From the NCBI RefSeq assembly GCF_017894365.1, contig NZ_CP059467.1:2790001-2854000 (forward strand): a DNA stretch of 64,000 nucleotides, written 5' to 3'. Position numbers and translations under genes: made by a program. The stretch is from Aromatoleum bremense. GTDB lineage: Bacteria > Pseudomonadota > Gammaproteobacteria > Burkholderiales > Rhodocyclaceae. Shown piece by piece: positions 30,132 to 44,618 of the stretch. The notes under the pieces were generated by a model, which searched no databases, was not told the origin of the DNA, and saw nothing but the letters and a program-made list of their open reading frames with translations. Within the stretch, counting starts at the first letter, position 1; every line of letters starts with the position of its first letter.

Positions 30132-31271
30132 ATGTTCGAAATCGTTGAAAAGGAACAGACCGGCACGGTGATCAAGGTGATCGGCGTCGGCGGGGCGGGC
30201 GGTAACGCCGTCGACCACATGATCCGCGAGAATGTGCAGGGCGTGGAGTTCATCGTCGCCAACACCGACGCCCAGGCGCTGAGCCGCTGCCTCGCGCCGA
30301 ACAAGATCCAACTCGGCAGCTCCGGGCTCGGTGCCGGATCGAAGCCCGAGGCCGGCCGTGCCGCCGCGCAGGATTCGCGCGACGCCATCGCTGCGGCGCT
30401 CGACGGCGCGCACATGTGCTTCATCACCGGCGGCATGGGCGGCGGCACCGGCACCGGCGCCGGCCCGGTGGTCGCCGAGATCGCCAAGGAAATGGGCATC
30501 CTGACCGTCGCGGTCGTCACCAAGCCGTTCGACTTCGAGAACCGCCTGCGTGTCGCCGAGAGCGGCGTCGAAGAACTGACCCGCTACGTCGATTCCCTGA
30601 TCATCGTGCTCAACGACAAGCTGCTCGAAGTGTATGGCGACGACGCCGGCTTCGAGGACTGCTTCCGTTCGGCCGACAACGTGCTGCGCAGCGCGGTCGG
30701 CGGCATCGCCGAGATCATCAACGTGCCGGGCCTCGTCAACGTCGACTTCCAGGACGTGCGCACCGCGATGGGCGAGATGGGGCGCGCGATGATGGGCTCG
30801 GCCGAAGCGGGCGGCCTCGATCGGGCGCGCATCGCCGCCGAGCAGGCCGCGGTCAGCCCGCTGCTCGAAGGCACCGAACTGTCGGGGGCACGCTGCGTGC
30901 TGATCAACATCACCGCCAGCCGCTCGCTCAAGATGTCGGAAGTGCGCGACGCGGTGAAGACGGTGCAGGCGTTCGCCGCCCCCGAAGCCTTCGTGAAATA
31001 CGGCACCGTGTTCGACGAGGCGATGGAAGACCGCGTGCGCGTGACCGTCGTCGCGACCGGCCTGGGCGCGCCGCGCACCGCCCGCCAGCCGGTGATGCAG
31101 GTCGTGCAGGGTACGGGCACTTATGGCCCGCTCGGCGGCAATGTCAACATGGCCAATCTCGACGTCCCCGCCGTGATCCGCCACACCCGGCGCACCACCG
31201 TCGAGGCAATGAGCGCAAACGGCATGGGCACGTACGACATCCCGGCTTTCCTGCGCAAGCAGGCCGACTGA
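30132..31271 (+). CDS. ftsZ: Cell division GTPase FtsZ
   Basis: A 379-residue tubulin homologue that forms the division ring. The GTP-binding signature GGGTGTGAGPV, the N-terminal VIGVGGAGGNAVDHMI, NTDAQAL, and the T7 loop NVDFQDVRTAM are intact. The C-terminal tail ends TYDIPAFLRKQAD, the conserved peptide that binds FtsA, ZipA and others. The start at MFEIVEKEQ is chosen because AGGAGG lies just upstream. Confidence 0.98.
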   Translation: MFEIVEKEQTGTVIKVIGVGGAGGNAVDHMIRENVQGVEFIVANTDAQALSRCLAPNKIQLGSSGLGAGSKPEAGRAAAQDSRDAIAAALDGAHMCFITGGMGGGTGTGAGPVVAEIAKEMGILTVAVVTKPFDFENRLRVAESGVEELTRYVDSLIIVLNDKLLEVYGDDAGFEDCFRSADNVLRSAVGGIAEIINVPGLVNVDFQDVRTAMGEMGRAMMGSAEAGGLDRARIAAEQAAVSPLLEGTELSGARCVLINITASRSLKMSEVRDAVKTVQAFAAPEAFVKYGTVFDEAMEDRVRVTVVATGLGAPRTARQPVMQVVQGTGTYGPLGGNVNMANLDVPAVIRHTRRTTVEAMSANGMGTYDIPAFLRKQAD

Positions 31272-31293
31272 CGCCGGAGTCTCGTCCCGTTTG

Positions 31294-31344
31294 ACGGGCG
31301 CCCTGAGCGCGGACCGCTGCCTCCGGTCCGCGTCGGGCGCCCGT
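31294..31344 (+). terminator. Two-part hairpin after ftsZ
   Basis: ACGGGCGCCC (31294-31303) pairs with GGGCGCCCGT (31335-31344), and inside it GCGGACC (31309-31315) pairs with GGTCCGC (31325-31331). The structure lies 22 bases after the ftsZ stop. There is no T-run, so it may be a transcript stabiliser or a rho-assisted stop rather than an intrinsic terminator. Confidence 0.5.
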
Positions 31345-31511
31345 GGCCGTTCCACGTTCCCGCCTCGTGATTTCCCCGGAGCGAAACGATCCTGCCGCGG
31401 TCCAATGAGCCGTTGCAGGTCGTGCCGCCCGTGGACCCGCGTGGGGCGCGTGTGCCGGAAGGCGCCGGTTGCCGTGTTAAACTGCTGGCCGGAAACAGGA
31501 ATAATTCAAAA

Positions 31512-32432
31512 ATGATCAGGCAGCGCACCCTCAAATCGATCGTCAAGGCCACCGGTGTAGGGCTGCACGGGGGACGCAAGGTCCAACTCGTGCTGCGGCC
31601 GGCGGCGCCCGACACGGGGGTCGTCTTTCACCGCGTCGATCTCGATCCGCCGCGCGACCTGCCCGCCGATCCGTATTCCGTCTGCGACACGCGCATGTGT
31701 TCCGGGCTGGAGCGCGACGGGGCGAAAGTGGGCACCGTCGAGCACCTGATGTCCGCAGTGGCCGGCCTGGGCATCGACAACCTTCACGTCGACGTCGATG
31801 CACCCGAGATCCCGATCCTCGACGGCAGCGCCGGCCCGTTCGTGTTCCTGTTGCAGTCGGCGGGCATCGAGGAACAGAAGGCGCCGAAGCGCTTCCTGCG
31901 CGTGAAGAAGGCGGTCGAGTACCGCGAGGACGACAAGTGGGTGCGGCTCGAGCCGCACGACGGTTTTCGGCTGACGTTTTCGATCGTCTTCGACCACCCG
32001 GCGATCAACAAGACCTCGACCAGCGTGACCGTCGATTTTGCCGAACATTCGTACGTGCGCGACGTCGCCCGTGCCCGTACCTTCGGTTTCATGCAGGATG
32101 TGGACTTGATGCGCGCCCACGGGCTGGCCCTCGGCGGTAGCCTCGATAACGCGATCGTCATGGACGAGTACCGCGTGCTCAATTCCGACGGCTTGCGCTA
32201 CGTCGATGAGTTCGTCAAGCACAAGGTGCTCGACGCGATCGGCGACCTGTATCTGTGCGGCCACCCGCTGCTCGCGGCCTACAGCGCGCACAAGGCGGGG
32301 CACGCGCTGAACAACCAAATCCTGCGGGTCCTGCTCGAGGACCGATCAGCGTGGGAAATCGTCACTTTCGAGCAGCCGGGGCTGACTCCCGCCGCGGTGA
32401 GCCATCAGTTCGAGCTCGCGCCGGTGACCTGA
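31512..32432 (+). CDS. lpxC: UDP-3-O-acyl-GlcNAc deacetylase
   Basis: A 306-residue zinc enzyme performing the committed step of lipid A synthesis. Family motifs: [37 protein letters not shown] (zinc His), EIPILDGSA, and [18 protein letters not shown] with the other metal ligands; the C-terminal [10 protein letters not shown] is catalytic. A TAAACT -10-like element (31478-31483) lies about 30 bases before the start. LpxC is commonly encoded just after ftsZ. Confidence 0.97.
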   Translation: MIRQRTLKSIVKATGVGLHGGRKVQLVLRPAAPDTGVVFHRVDLDPPRDLPADPYSVCDTRMCSGLERDGAKVGTVEHLMSAVAGLGIDNLHVDVDAPEIPILDGSAGPFVFLLQSAGIEEQKAPKRFLRVKKAVEYREDDKWVRLEPHDGFRLTFSIVFDHPAINKTSTSVTVDFAEHSYVRDVARARTFGFMQDVDLMRAHGLALGGSLDNAIVMDEYRVLNSDGLRYVDEFVKHKVLDAIGDLYLCGHPLLAAYSAHKAGHALNNQILRVLLEDRSAWEIVTFEQPGLTPAAVSHQFELAPVT

Positions 32433-32441
32433 TCCCCGACG

Positions 32442-32630
32442 ATGCTGGCCATTCGTCTTCTCGCAGTCCTCGCGGCGATCGGCATCGGCGCCTCGCTGAT
32501 CGCGTGGATGCTGACCGGCAACCCCCGTTATCGCCGCTGGGCGTGGAATTTTCTTCGCGCCGGCCTCGTCGTCGTCTTCGTATTCCTCGCGCTGCTCGCG
32601 CTCGAGCGGGTGTTCCTGCCGCTCGTATGA
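32442..32630 (+). CDS. Small two-segment membrane protein
   Basis: A 62-residue, strongly hydrophobic protein with two predicted membrane segments (about 3-24 and 38-58) joined by a basic loop (NPRYRRWAWN). I do not recognise a family. It begins nine bases after lpxC and probably shares its transcript. It converges tail to tail with the DUF721 gene, five bases apart. A real gene is suggested by its regular codon use and membrane topology, but homologues were not checked. Confidence 0.6.
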   Translation: MLAIRLLAVLAAIGIGASLIAWMLTGNPRYRRWAWNFLRAGLVVVFVFLALLALERVFLPLV

Positions 32631-32635
32631 GCGCT

Positions 32636-33070
32636 TCAGCCGGCCCGGCTGCGGTCTATCAGTCGCTCCAGCGATTCGCGCAGCGGCGAATCGGCCGGCA
32701 GGCTCGATGAAAAATCGGCGAGGCTGCGCCGCCCCGCCTCCGACAGCGTGCGGTCCGGGGCCGGGCGCGGCGCTTCGTGCTCCTCGATCACCTGGACCTT
32801 CACCTGGATCGTCCGGATCGGCAGGCCGGCCGCGCCGAACTGTTCCGCGAGGGTCGGTGCGATCTGCTTGAGCCGCGCGGCGACGGCCCCGCCATGCGCG
32901 AGCAGCACGAGGGTGTCGTTCTTGACGTTGGCGACCGCGCAGGCGGACGCCAGGGCTGGCGGAAGATGCTGTTCCAGCACCGCCTGCAGCCTGCGCAGGC
33001 GCGCAGCGTGGTCGCGCAAACGTGCCAGCGCATCGCCGGTGCCGAGAAAACGCTGGATAAGCTGGGTCAT
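32636..33070 (-). CDS. DUF721 protein, possible DciA-type helicase loader
   Basis: A 144-residue protein with a DUF721 domain (about 20-110: LRRLQAVLEQHLPPALASACAVANVKNDTLVL-like region) and a charged, Pro-rich tail. DUF721 contains DciA, the ancestral loader of DnaB, and a DUF721 gene between lpxC and secA is a familiar arrangement in Proteobacteria. Whether this one loads DnaB cannot be read from sequence. The start at MTQLIQRFL is chosen; a second ATG nine codons upstream is possible. Confidence 0.78.
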   Translation of the reverse strand: MTQLIQRFLGTGDALARLRDHAARLRRLQAVLEQHLPPALASACAVANVKNDTLVLLAHGGAVAARLKQIAPTLAEQFGAAGLPIRTIQVKVQVIEEHEAPRPAPDRTLSEAGRRSLADFSSSLPADSPLRESLERLIDRSRAG

Positions 33071-33145
33071 GGAAGTGCGCTCGCGATCATTCACCATGGT
33101 AGGTTTCGTGCCCCGCGTCTGCAAGCGCTGCGAGGGCGGCACCTT

Positions 33146-33171
33146 GTCACGCCCTTGCAGTAGGGCGTGAC
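33146..33171 (+). repeat. 9-bp inverted repeat upstream of secA
   Basis: GTCACGCCC (33146-33154) and GGGCGTGAC (33163-33171) are perfect complements around an eight-base loop, 71 bases before the secA ATG. It lies in the divergent spacer between the DUF721 gene and secA. It could form an RNA hairpin in the secA leader or serve as an operator. Confidence 0.55.
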
Positions 33172-33241
33172 TTGCAATGCGGATCGATTCCACCCACATG
33201 CTAAACTTGCGCCTTTGCCGAATCGTCTGACCCCACCATCC

Positions 33242-35965
<2,724 letters not shown>

Positions 35966-36052
35966 GGCGCGATGCGCGGGGAACTGCCGGGACTCGCGTC
36001 CGGAGCGCTCGCATGATCGCCGGGCGTGCTCCTGATTTCAACCATCCCGGGC

Positions 36053-37615
36053 ATGGCCGAACCCGTTGACCGTGGCGGCCGGCGACCTTCCGTGCCGCCG
36101 CTGTTTCCCGAGCTGTCCCTCGGCATGCCTGCCGCGGGTCCGTCCGGACTGCGCGAGCAACGCGAGCCGCGGGAGCCGCGCGCACTCGTCGAATGGGTTG
36201 CGCTGATCCGCGAACAGGAAATGCCCGTCCTCGGCGCGACTGTCGCGCTGATCCATTCGGTCACTGACGACGAAAAGGCCTCGACCGGCAGCCTTGCCCA
36301 GGTGATCCTGCAGGACGCGGCGATGACCGCCAAGGTGCTCACGCTCGCGAATAGCGCGCTCTACAACCCTGCGCATCAGACAATCAGCACCATCAGCCGG
36401 GCGATCGTCGTGCTCGGTTTCAATGTCGTCGCCGATATCGCGATCGCCATCCGGCTCGTCGATTCGCTGCTCGCCGGCGGTGTTCGCGAGCGCGTCCTCG
36501 AGGAGATGGCGCACGGCTTTCATGCCGCGGTACAGGCCCGCTCGATCGCAGCGATGCGCAAGGACGGACGCAGCGAAGAAGTGTTCATCGCCGCCTTGTT
36601 GTCGCGGGTCGGCGAGATGGCATTCTGGTGCTTCGGCGGCAGCGGTGCTGAGCGCCTCGACCAGGCGCTGAGCACCGGGCAGGCGCCGGATGAAGCGCAG
36701 ATGGAAGTGCTCGGCTTTCGCCTGCGGCAGCTCTCGCTCGGCCTCGTGCGCGAATGGAAACTCGGACCACTGCTGCAATCGGTGCTCGAAGGCGGCCGCT
36801 TGATGACGCCGACCGCGCAGGCGGTCCTGTTCGGCCAGCGGCTCGCTGCGGAGGTCGAGCACGGGTGGGATGCGCCGGCGACGCGCAAGCTGATCGCCGA
36901 CACATCGGTCTTCGTCGGCGTCCCTGCCGACAGGCTGCGCGATGAACTCGCCGCAAACGCCCGCGAAGCGGTGAAGATCGCCACCTATTTTGGCGCTCGC
37001 GACGCCGCGCGACAAATTCCGCAGCTTTCCGCGGCGTCGCCCGACGAACCCGCGGTGCCTGTAACGCCCGTAGCCCCCGCCATGATCGCGCCCGATCCGC
37101 GGCTGCAGCTCCACATCCTGCGCGAAATTTCGGGACGCATCGCCGCCGGGGCGCCTCTCAACGAGATCCTGCAACTGGTTCTCGAGGGAATTTTCCGCGG
37201 CGTCGGTTTCGACCGCGTGCTGTTCGCGCTACTGTCGCCGAACAGGCAGCAGCTGATCGGCAAGGCGGCGCTCGGGGCCGGCGCCGAAGGCCTGCGCCAG
37301 CGGTTTATTTTTTCCCTCGATTCGACCCCGGGCGACGTGTTCAATGAATTTTTCCGGCACCCGCGCGCGATGCGCTTCACGCCCGGCAACGAGTGTCCCG
37401 GCGTCCGTCCCGAACGCCTGCAAGCCCTCACCGATGCAACCCTCGCATGCCTCGCGCCGATCCAGATCAACAGTCGTGCAATTGGCCTCTTCTATGCGGA
37501 CCGACTGAACCTCGCGATGGGGATCGACGACGAAGCCTTCGAGGCTTTTCAGCTGTTCGCGCAGCAGGTTTCGCTCGCGGTGACCGCCGTGACGTCGAGC
37601 CGCCGCGTCCAGTGA
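36053..37615 (+). CDS. HDOD-GAF signalling protein
   Basis: A 520-residue protein. An HDOD domain covers about 55-270 ([24 protein letters not shown] and [11 protein letters not shown] motifs), and a GAF domain covers about 365-515 ([44 protein letters not shown]). HDOD proteins take part in signalling and cell-cycle or motility control; the input to the GAF domain is unknown. The ATG at 36053 is used; a GTG 27 bases upstream is an alternative, and neither has a clear ribosome site. It lies 87 bases after secA. Confidence 0.82.
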   Translation: MAEPVDRGGRRPSVPPLFPELSLGMPAAGPSGLREQREPREPRALVEWVALIREQEMPVLGATVALIHSVTDDEKASTGSLAQVILQDAAMTAKVLTLANSALYNPAHQTISTISRAIVVLGFNVVADIAIAIRLVDSLLAGGVRERVLEEMAHGFHAAVQARSIAAMRKDGRSEEVFIAALLSRVGEMAFWCFGGSGAERLDQALSTGQAPDEAQMEVLGFRLRQLSLGLVREWKLGPLLQSVLEGGRLMTPTAQAVLFGQRLAAEVEHGWDAPATRKLIADTSVFVGVPADRLRDELAANAREAVKIATYFGARDAARQIPQLSAASPDEPAVPVTPVAPAMIAPDPRLQLHILREISGRIAAGAPLNEILQLVLEGIFRGVGFDRVLFALLSPNRQQLIGKAALGAGAEGLRQRFIFSLDSTPGDVFNEFFRHPRAMRFTPGNECPGVRPERLQALTDATLACLAPIQINSRAIGLFYADRLNLAMGIDDEAFEAFQLFAQQVSLAVTAVTSSRRVQ

Positions 37616-37691
37616 GTCCCCGGCGCCGCCGAAAATCGTCCACCCCGTGAAGGTCCAACAACGACCTTGTATCCTGTCTGATGGAGAACCC

Positions 37692-38930
37692 ATGCCTGTC
37701 AATCTCACCGCTGTGCAGCCGTCCAATCTCATTCCGGTGCCCGGCGTTCGCGTCGGGGTCGCGGAGGCCGGTATCCGCAAGGCCAACCGGCGTGACCTGA
37801 CGCTGATCGAACTCGCGGCCGGCAGTCGTGTGGCCGGTGTCTTCACCCTCAACCGCTTCTGTGCGGCGCCGGTGCAACTGTGCAAGCAGCACATCGCCGG
37901 CGGCGAGGTGCGTGCGCTCGTCATCAACACCGGCGTCGCGAACGCCGGCACCGGCGAACAGGGGCTTGCGGATGCGCACGCGACCTGCGTCGCGGTGGCG
38001 CGCGCGCTGGATATCGCGCCCGAGCAGGTGCTGCCGTTTTCGACCGGCGTGATTCTCGAACCACTGCCCGTCGACCGCCTGATCGCCGGACTGCCCGCCG
38101 CGCATGCGAATTTGCGTGCCGAGGGCTGGTTCGATGCGGCGCACGCGATCATGACGACCGACACGCTGGCGAAGGCGGTGTCGCGGCAGGTCGAGATCGG
38201 CGGTCGCACCGTCACCTTGACCGGCATCAGCAAGGGCGCCGGCATGATCAAGCCGAACATGGCGACGATGCTCGGATTTCTCGCCTGCGACGCAGCCGTC
38301 TCGCAGGCCCTGCTCGATGCGCTGACGAAGGAGGCCGCGGACCTGTCCTTCAACAGCATCACGGTCGATGGCGATACCTCGACCAACGACTCGTTCATCG
38401 TCGTCGCCACCGGCCAGGCCGGCAACGCCGAGATTGCCGATCCGCTGGGCCCGGACTTCCATGCGCTGCGTGATGCGGTCATCGATGTGTCGATCCGGCT
38501 CGCACAGGCGATCGTCCGCGACGGCGAGGGCGCGACCAAGTTCATGACGATCGCGGTTGAAGGCGGTCTCGACATCGTCGAATGCCGCAAAGTGGCGTAT
38601 GCGATCGGCCAGTCGCCGCTCGTCAAGACCGCGTTCTTCGCGTCGGACCCGAACCTCGGTCGCATCCTCGCCGCGATCGGCTATGCCGGCATCCAGGACC
38701 TGGACGTCGGGCGCCTGCGCGTGTGGCTCGGCACCGCGGCCGAAGAGGTGCTCGTCGCCGAACTCGGCGGCCGCGCCACGACCTACCGGGAGGAGGACGG
38801 CGCCCGGGTAATGAAGGAAGCCGAGATCACCGTGCGTGTCGACCTCGGGCGAGGCCGTGCACGGGCGACCGTGTGGACATGCGATTTTTCATACGACTAC
38901 GTGAAGATCAACGCTGACTACCGCAGCTGA
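37692..38930 (+). CDS. argJ: Bifunctional ornithine acetyltransferase ArgJ
   Basis: A 412-residue arginine-biosynthesis enzyme that recycles the acetyl group from N-acetylornithine to glutamate. It matures by self-cleavage within [10 protein letters not shown], where Thr becomes the catalytic nucleophile of the beta chain. Other family text: [39 protein letters not shown] and [23 protein letters not shown] ribosome site precedes the ATG. Confidence 0.96.
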   Translation: MPVNLTAVQPSNLIPVPGVRVGVAEAGIRKANRRDLTLIELAAGSRVAGVFTLNRFCAAPVQLCKQHIAGGEVRALVINTGVANAGTGEQGLADAHATCVAVARALDIAPEQVLPFSTGVILEPLPVDRLIAGLPAAHANLRAEGWFDAAHAIMTTDTLAKAVSRQVEIGGRTVTLTGISKGAGMIKPNMATMLGFLACDAAVSQALLDALTKEAADLSFNSITVDGDTSTNDSFIVVATGQAGNAEIADPLGPDFHALRDAVIDVSIRLAQAIVRDGEGATKFMTIAVEGGLDIVECRKVAYAIGQSPLVKTAFFASDPNLGRILAAIGYAGIQDLDVGRLRVWLGTAAEEVLVAELGGRATTYREEDGARVMKEAEITVRVDLGRGRARATVWTCDFSYDYVKINADYRS

Positions 38931-39024
38931 TTGCAGGGCAGTTCCCCGCGCCTCGCTGTACCCACCAGATCATCACTCGTCTGTTGATTTGTGCACGTGA
39001 TTCAGCCAATGGCGAAGCCATAAT

Positions 39025-39043
39025 ATGTCATTTTTCATGACAT
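39025..39043 (+). repeat. 7-bp inverted repeat in front of the GGDEF-EAL gene
   Basis: ATGTCAT (39025-39031) and ATGACAT (39037-39043) flank TTTTC, in a short AT-rich block overlapping a CATAAT -10-like hexamer (39019-39024). It may be an operator for the following gene. The 38931-39127 spacer otherwise shows no gene. Confidence 0.4.
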
Positions 39044-39127
39044 CGATGCGATGCTTATGGTATGAAAGTAATGGACGTCCGTCGGGCCCCGTCGCGGTCC
39101 GGGAGGTCGAATGGCTTAGATAAAGGC

Positions 39128-42100
39128 ATGAACCTGCAATCGAAAATATGGCTGGGCGTCGTGGCCGTGATCGTCACGATCATGACTGCCGACCTGTATC
39201 TCGGCTATCGCGGGATCGAAAAACACGTGCGCGCCGGACTCGACGAGAATGCGCGCGTCGTGCGGGCGCTGCTGATGGCGACGCGACGGGTCTATCACCA
39301 GCAGTTCGTCGCCAGCGGCCTGCCGGTCGACGAAAGAACCATCGGCTTTCTGCCGGCGCATGCGCTGTCCCGCATCTCGAGCGATTTTCCTCAATGGATC
39401 AAGACCGGCTTGCGGTTCAACAACGTCTCGGACCGTCCGCGCAATCCGGCCAATGGAGCCGATGCGCATGAGCGGGCTGCGATGGACTGGTTTCGCGAGC
39501 ATCCGACGGCCAGCGAACGCATCGCCGAAATCCGCGACGAGGCCGGGCGGGAGCTCTATCACTTCACCGCGCCGATCTGGCTCGAGCCGTATTGCATGGG
39601 TTGTCATGGCGAGCGCGAGGCCGCGCCCGCGACGATTCGCGACACCTATGGGGAGGCCTACGGTTACAGGGTCGGTGACTTGCGCGGCCTCATGAGCATC
39701 AAGCTGCCGATGGACGAGGTGCGGGCCCGCGCGGGGGAGGTCTGGTGGCAACAGTTCGGCCTGCGCAGTGGAGGCTATGCGCTGCTCCTGGTCCTGCTCG
39801 GCGGGCTGCTGCAGCGACTCGTGGTGCGGCCGTTGCGCGAGTTGCGCACGGTCGCGCAGCAACTGGAGCGTGGCGAGCTGTCGGTCCGCGCCGCGGTGTC
39901 GGGGCGCGACGAGGTCGGCGAACTGGCGACCAGTTTCAACGACATGGCCGCAGCGCTCGCATGTCACGATGCGCAATACGCCCGGCTGAACCGGATCTAT
40001 GCGGCGCTCTCGGCGACGAACCAGATGATCGTGCGGGTCGACAACGAAGCCGAGTTGCTGCGGCGCATCTGCGAAATCGCGGTGGAGCATGGCGGCGTGG
40101 CGATGGCATGGGTCGGACGGCGCGATCCGGACAGTGGCAACATCGTCCCCGTCGCGCGTTTTGGCGCGGGTGTCGAGTATGTCGACGGGCTGGCGATTCC
40201 GCTCGGGCCGCCCGGTCCCGCATCCACCGGGCCGACTGCCACCGCGTGGCGCAGCAATCGTCCGGTTGTCGTGCAGGATTATCTCGCCGAGAGTGCGACA
40301 CGGCCCTGGCATGCCCGGGCGCGCGAATTCGGATGGCGCTCGGCTGCGGTGTTCCCGATCCTGCGCGGCGGGCAGGTGCATCTGGTGCTCAAGCTCTACC
40401 ACACCGCTGTCCAGGCGTTCGATGGGAAGATGCAGGATCTGATCACCGAGATGGTGACCGACATCGGCTACGCGCTCGACCGCATCGACCTGGTCGCCGA
40501 GCAGGCACGAACCAGCGCCGCGCTGTGCGAGAGCGAAGCGAAATACCGCAAGGTGCTCGAAACGTCGCAGGACGGCTTCTGGCTGCTCGACCGCAACGGC
40601 CTGCTGACCGAAGTCAATGACGCTTACGTCGAGTTCTCGGGCTATCGCCGTGACGAGCTGGTCGGCATGCACGTCACGCAGCTCGATGCCTCCGACGCCT
40701 CGGAAGTGGCGTGGCATATCGAATCCATCGTCGAGGACGGCAGCGCCACTTTCGAGACGCGCCACCGCACGAAGTCGGGCGAAATCAAGCCGGTCGAAGT
40801 CAGCGTCACCTTCGATGGCGGGCGCGCAGCATGTTTCTCGGCGTTCGTGCGCGACCTGTCGCGGCGCGACGAGGCGCAGGAGCATATCCGGCGCCTGTCC
40901 CATTTCGACACGCTCACCGGGCTGCCCAACCGCAGCCTGTTCGCGGACCTGTTGCGCCAGGCGATCGGGAACGCGCAACGCAGCGGCGAGTCGCTGAGCG
41001 TGATGTACGTCGACATCGATCACTTCCAGCACATCAACGACACGCTCGGTCATCGCATCGGCGACAGGCTGCTGGTCGAGATCGCCGAACGTTTCCGGAA
41101 TGCCATGCGCGCGGAAAACACGCTGGCACGTCTCGGCGGAGACGAGTTCCTGATCCTGCTGCCGCACGCTCAGGCCGAGAGTACCGCCCATGTGGCCGAG
41201 AAACTGATCGTCGTCGCCGCCGACCCGATGCTGATCGAAGGTCACGAGATGCTGGTGACGTCGTCGATCGGCATCGCGATGTATCCGGCTGATGGCGAGG
41301 ACTTCGAGACGCTGCTGCAGAGGGCCGATACCGCGACGAACCGGGCGAAGAGCGACGGGCGCAACACTTACCGGTTCTTTACCGCGGAGATGCAGCAGCG
41401 TTCGGCGCGCACGCTGCGGCTCGAGGCTGCGCTGCGGCGCGCGCTGGAGCGCAACGAACTGGTGCTGCACTATCAGCCGCAGATCGATCTCGTCGACTTC
41501 GGGCGGGTGGCCGGCGTCGAGGCGCTGATCCGCTGGCAACATCCGGAGCTCGGTCTGGTGTCGCCGGCGGAGTTCATTCCGATTGCGGAGAGCAGCGGGC
41601 TGATCCTGCCGATCGGGGAGTGGGTCATGCAGACTGCGCTCCTGCAACTCAAGGCGTGGCAGCTCGCCGGGCTGCCGCTGGGCCAGGTGGCGGTCAACCT
41701 GTCGGCGCACCAGTTCCGCCAGCAGAACCTGCCCGCCACCGTGGCGCGCATTCTCGCCGAAGCGGGCCTGCCCGCCAGTTGCCTGGAACTCGAGCTGACC
41801 GAAAGTGCGATGATGGATGATCCTGTCGCGGCGGTGGCGATGATGGACGCGCTGCACCGGGATGGCGTGCGCATGTCGATCGACGATTTCGGCACCGGAT
41901 ATTCGTCGCTCAATTACCTCAAGCGCTTCCGCATCGACAAGCTCAAGATCGACCAGTCGTTTGTCCGCGACCTGACCCAGGACCCCGAAGGCGAAGCCAT
42001 CGTCGAGGCGATCGTCAGCCTCGCCCGCACGTTGAGGTTCCGCACCATCGCGGAAGGCGTGGAAAAACCGGAACAGCTCGCCTTTCTGCGCGCGAGCGGC

Positions 42101-42199
42101 TGCCAGGAGGTGCAGGGCTACCTGTTCAGCCGGCCACTGCCGCCCGACGAATTGGCTTTGTGGCTGCGGGCGTGGCGTCCGGAACTGGCAGCGAAATGA
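39128..42199 (+). CDS. Haem-type sensor GGDEF-EAL protein
   Basis: A 1023-residue membrane sensor for cyclic di-GMP. Order: membrane segment (about 7-27); periplasmic Tll0287/DUF3365-like sensor with CMGCH at 156-160, a c-type haem attachment motif; second membrane segment (about 215-238); HAMP (about 240-290); GAF (about 310-460); PAS (about 475-590); GGDEF at 670-674; EAL at 798-800 followed by DDFGTGYSSL. Both catalytic motifs look intact, so it could make or degrade c-di-GMP. The usual RxxD inhibitory site before GGDEF reads RAEN, so product inhibition may be absent. The start could alternatively be at 39062. Confidence 0.88.
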   Translation: MNLQSKIWLGVVAVIVTIMTADLYLGYRGIEKHVRAGLDENARVVRALLMATRRVYHQQFVASGLPVDERTIGFLPAHALSRISSDFPQWIKTGLRFNNVSDRPRNPANGADAHERAAMDWFREHPTASERIAEIRDEAGRELYHFTAPIWLEPYCMGCHGEREAAPATIRDTYGEAYGYRVGDLRGLMSIKLPMDEVRARAGEVWWQQFGLRSGGYALLLVLLGGLLQRLVVRPLRELRTVAQQLERGELSVRAAVSGRDEVGELATSFNDMAAALACHDAQYARLNRIYAALSATNQMIVRVDNEAELLRRICEIAVEHGGVAMAWVGRRDPDSGNIVPVARFGAGVEYVDGLAIPLGPPGPASTGPTATAWRSNRPVVVQDYLAESATRPWHARAREFGWRSAAVFPILRGGQVHLVLKLYHTAVQAFDGKMQDLITEMVTDIGYALDRIDLVAEQARTSAALCESEAKYRKVLETSQDGFWLLDRNGLLTEVNDAYVEFSGYRRDELVGMHVTQLDASDASEVAWHIESIVEDGSATFETRHRTKSGEIKPVEVSVTFDGGRAACFSAFVRDLSRRDEAQEHIRRLSHFDTLTGLPNRSLFADLLRQAIGNAQRSGESLSVMYVDIDHFQHINDTLGHRIGDRLLVEIAERFRNAMRAENTLARLGGDEFLILLPHAQAESTAHVAEKLIVVAADPMLIEGHEMLVTSSIGIAMYPADGEDFETLLQRADTATNRAKSDGRNTYRFFTAEMQQRSARTLRLEAALRRALERNELVLHYQPQIDLVDFGRVAGVEALIRWQHPELGLVSPAEFIPIAESSGLILPIGEWVMQTALLQLKAWQLAGLPLGQVAVNLSAHQFRQQNLPATVARILAEAGLPASCLELELTESAMMDDPVAAVAMMDALHRDGVRMSIDDFGTGYSSLNYLKRFRIDKLKIDQSFVRDLTQDPEGEAIVEAIVSLARTLRFRTIAEGVEKPEQLAFLRASGCQEVQGYLFSRPLPPDELALWLRAWRPELAAK

Positions 42200-42241
42200 A
42201 TTCCGGAATTCCCTCCTGCCGCGTGCAGCCGGATGCTCCGG

Positions 42242-44127
<1,886 letters not shown>

Positions 44128-44154
44128 CGGCCCCCCTGAGCCGGGTCTCGACGA

Positions 44155-44177
44155 ACGCCACCTGCGGGTGGCGTTTT
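44155..44177 (+). terminator. Terminator after purB
   Basis: ACGCCACC (44155-44162), a four-base loop and GGTGGCGT (44167-44174) are followed by a TTTT run. It begins 28 bases after the purB stop and ends before the DUF2322 gene. Confidence 0.75.
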
Positions 44178-44201
44178 GTCGCAATCAACCACGGAGTTTC
44201 G

Positions 44202-44519
44202 ATGCCTTTTGCCGACAACCTCAAGCAGTTGCCGAAAATCTCGCATCTGGCCGCGCTGAACCTCATCGATGCGGACGATTCGATCGTCGGCACGATCGAG
44301 AACAAGGCCGGGCAGGCGGGCTCGCTGGCAGTCTATAACCACCTCGCGCAGCTTTACGGCGCGATCGGTCCCGAAGCGGCGCGGAAGGGGCTCGAACTGT
44401 ACGCCGAGCACAGCGAGGACGCCCGCGCGAATCCTGGCAAGCATCCGAACATCGACCGCCTGATCGGCCTGATCGAGCGCGGCGCGACGCTGCGGGTGAA
44501 GCAGGTTTTCGCGGTATGA
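44202..44519 (+). CDS. DUF2322 family protein
   Basis: A 105-residue protein beginning MPFADNLKQLPKISHLAALNLID, which matches the DUF2322 family of Betaproteobacteria. The middle is helical and the C-terminus mixed. Function is unknown. It lies after the purB terminator and so probably has its own promoter or is read through. Confidence 0.8.
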   Translation: MPFADNLKQLPKISHLAALNLIDADDSIVGTIENKAGQAGSLAVYNHLAQLYGAIGPEAARKGLELYAEHSEDARANPGKHPNIDRLIGLIERGATLRVKQVFAV

Positions 44520-44618
44520 CGCCCGCGCGTTGAAAGTGCCTCGGGCCGGGCGGCGTCGAGGTGCGGCACCGGGTGGTATTGCACTGCAGGGGGGACTGAC
44601 GTCGCCCCCGCACGCCGA

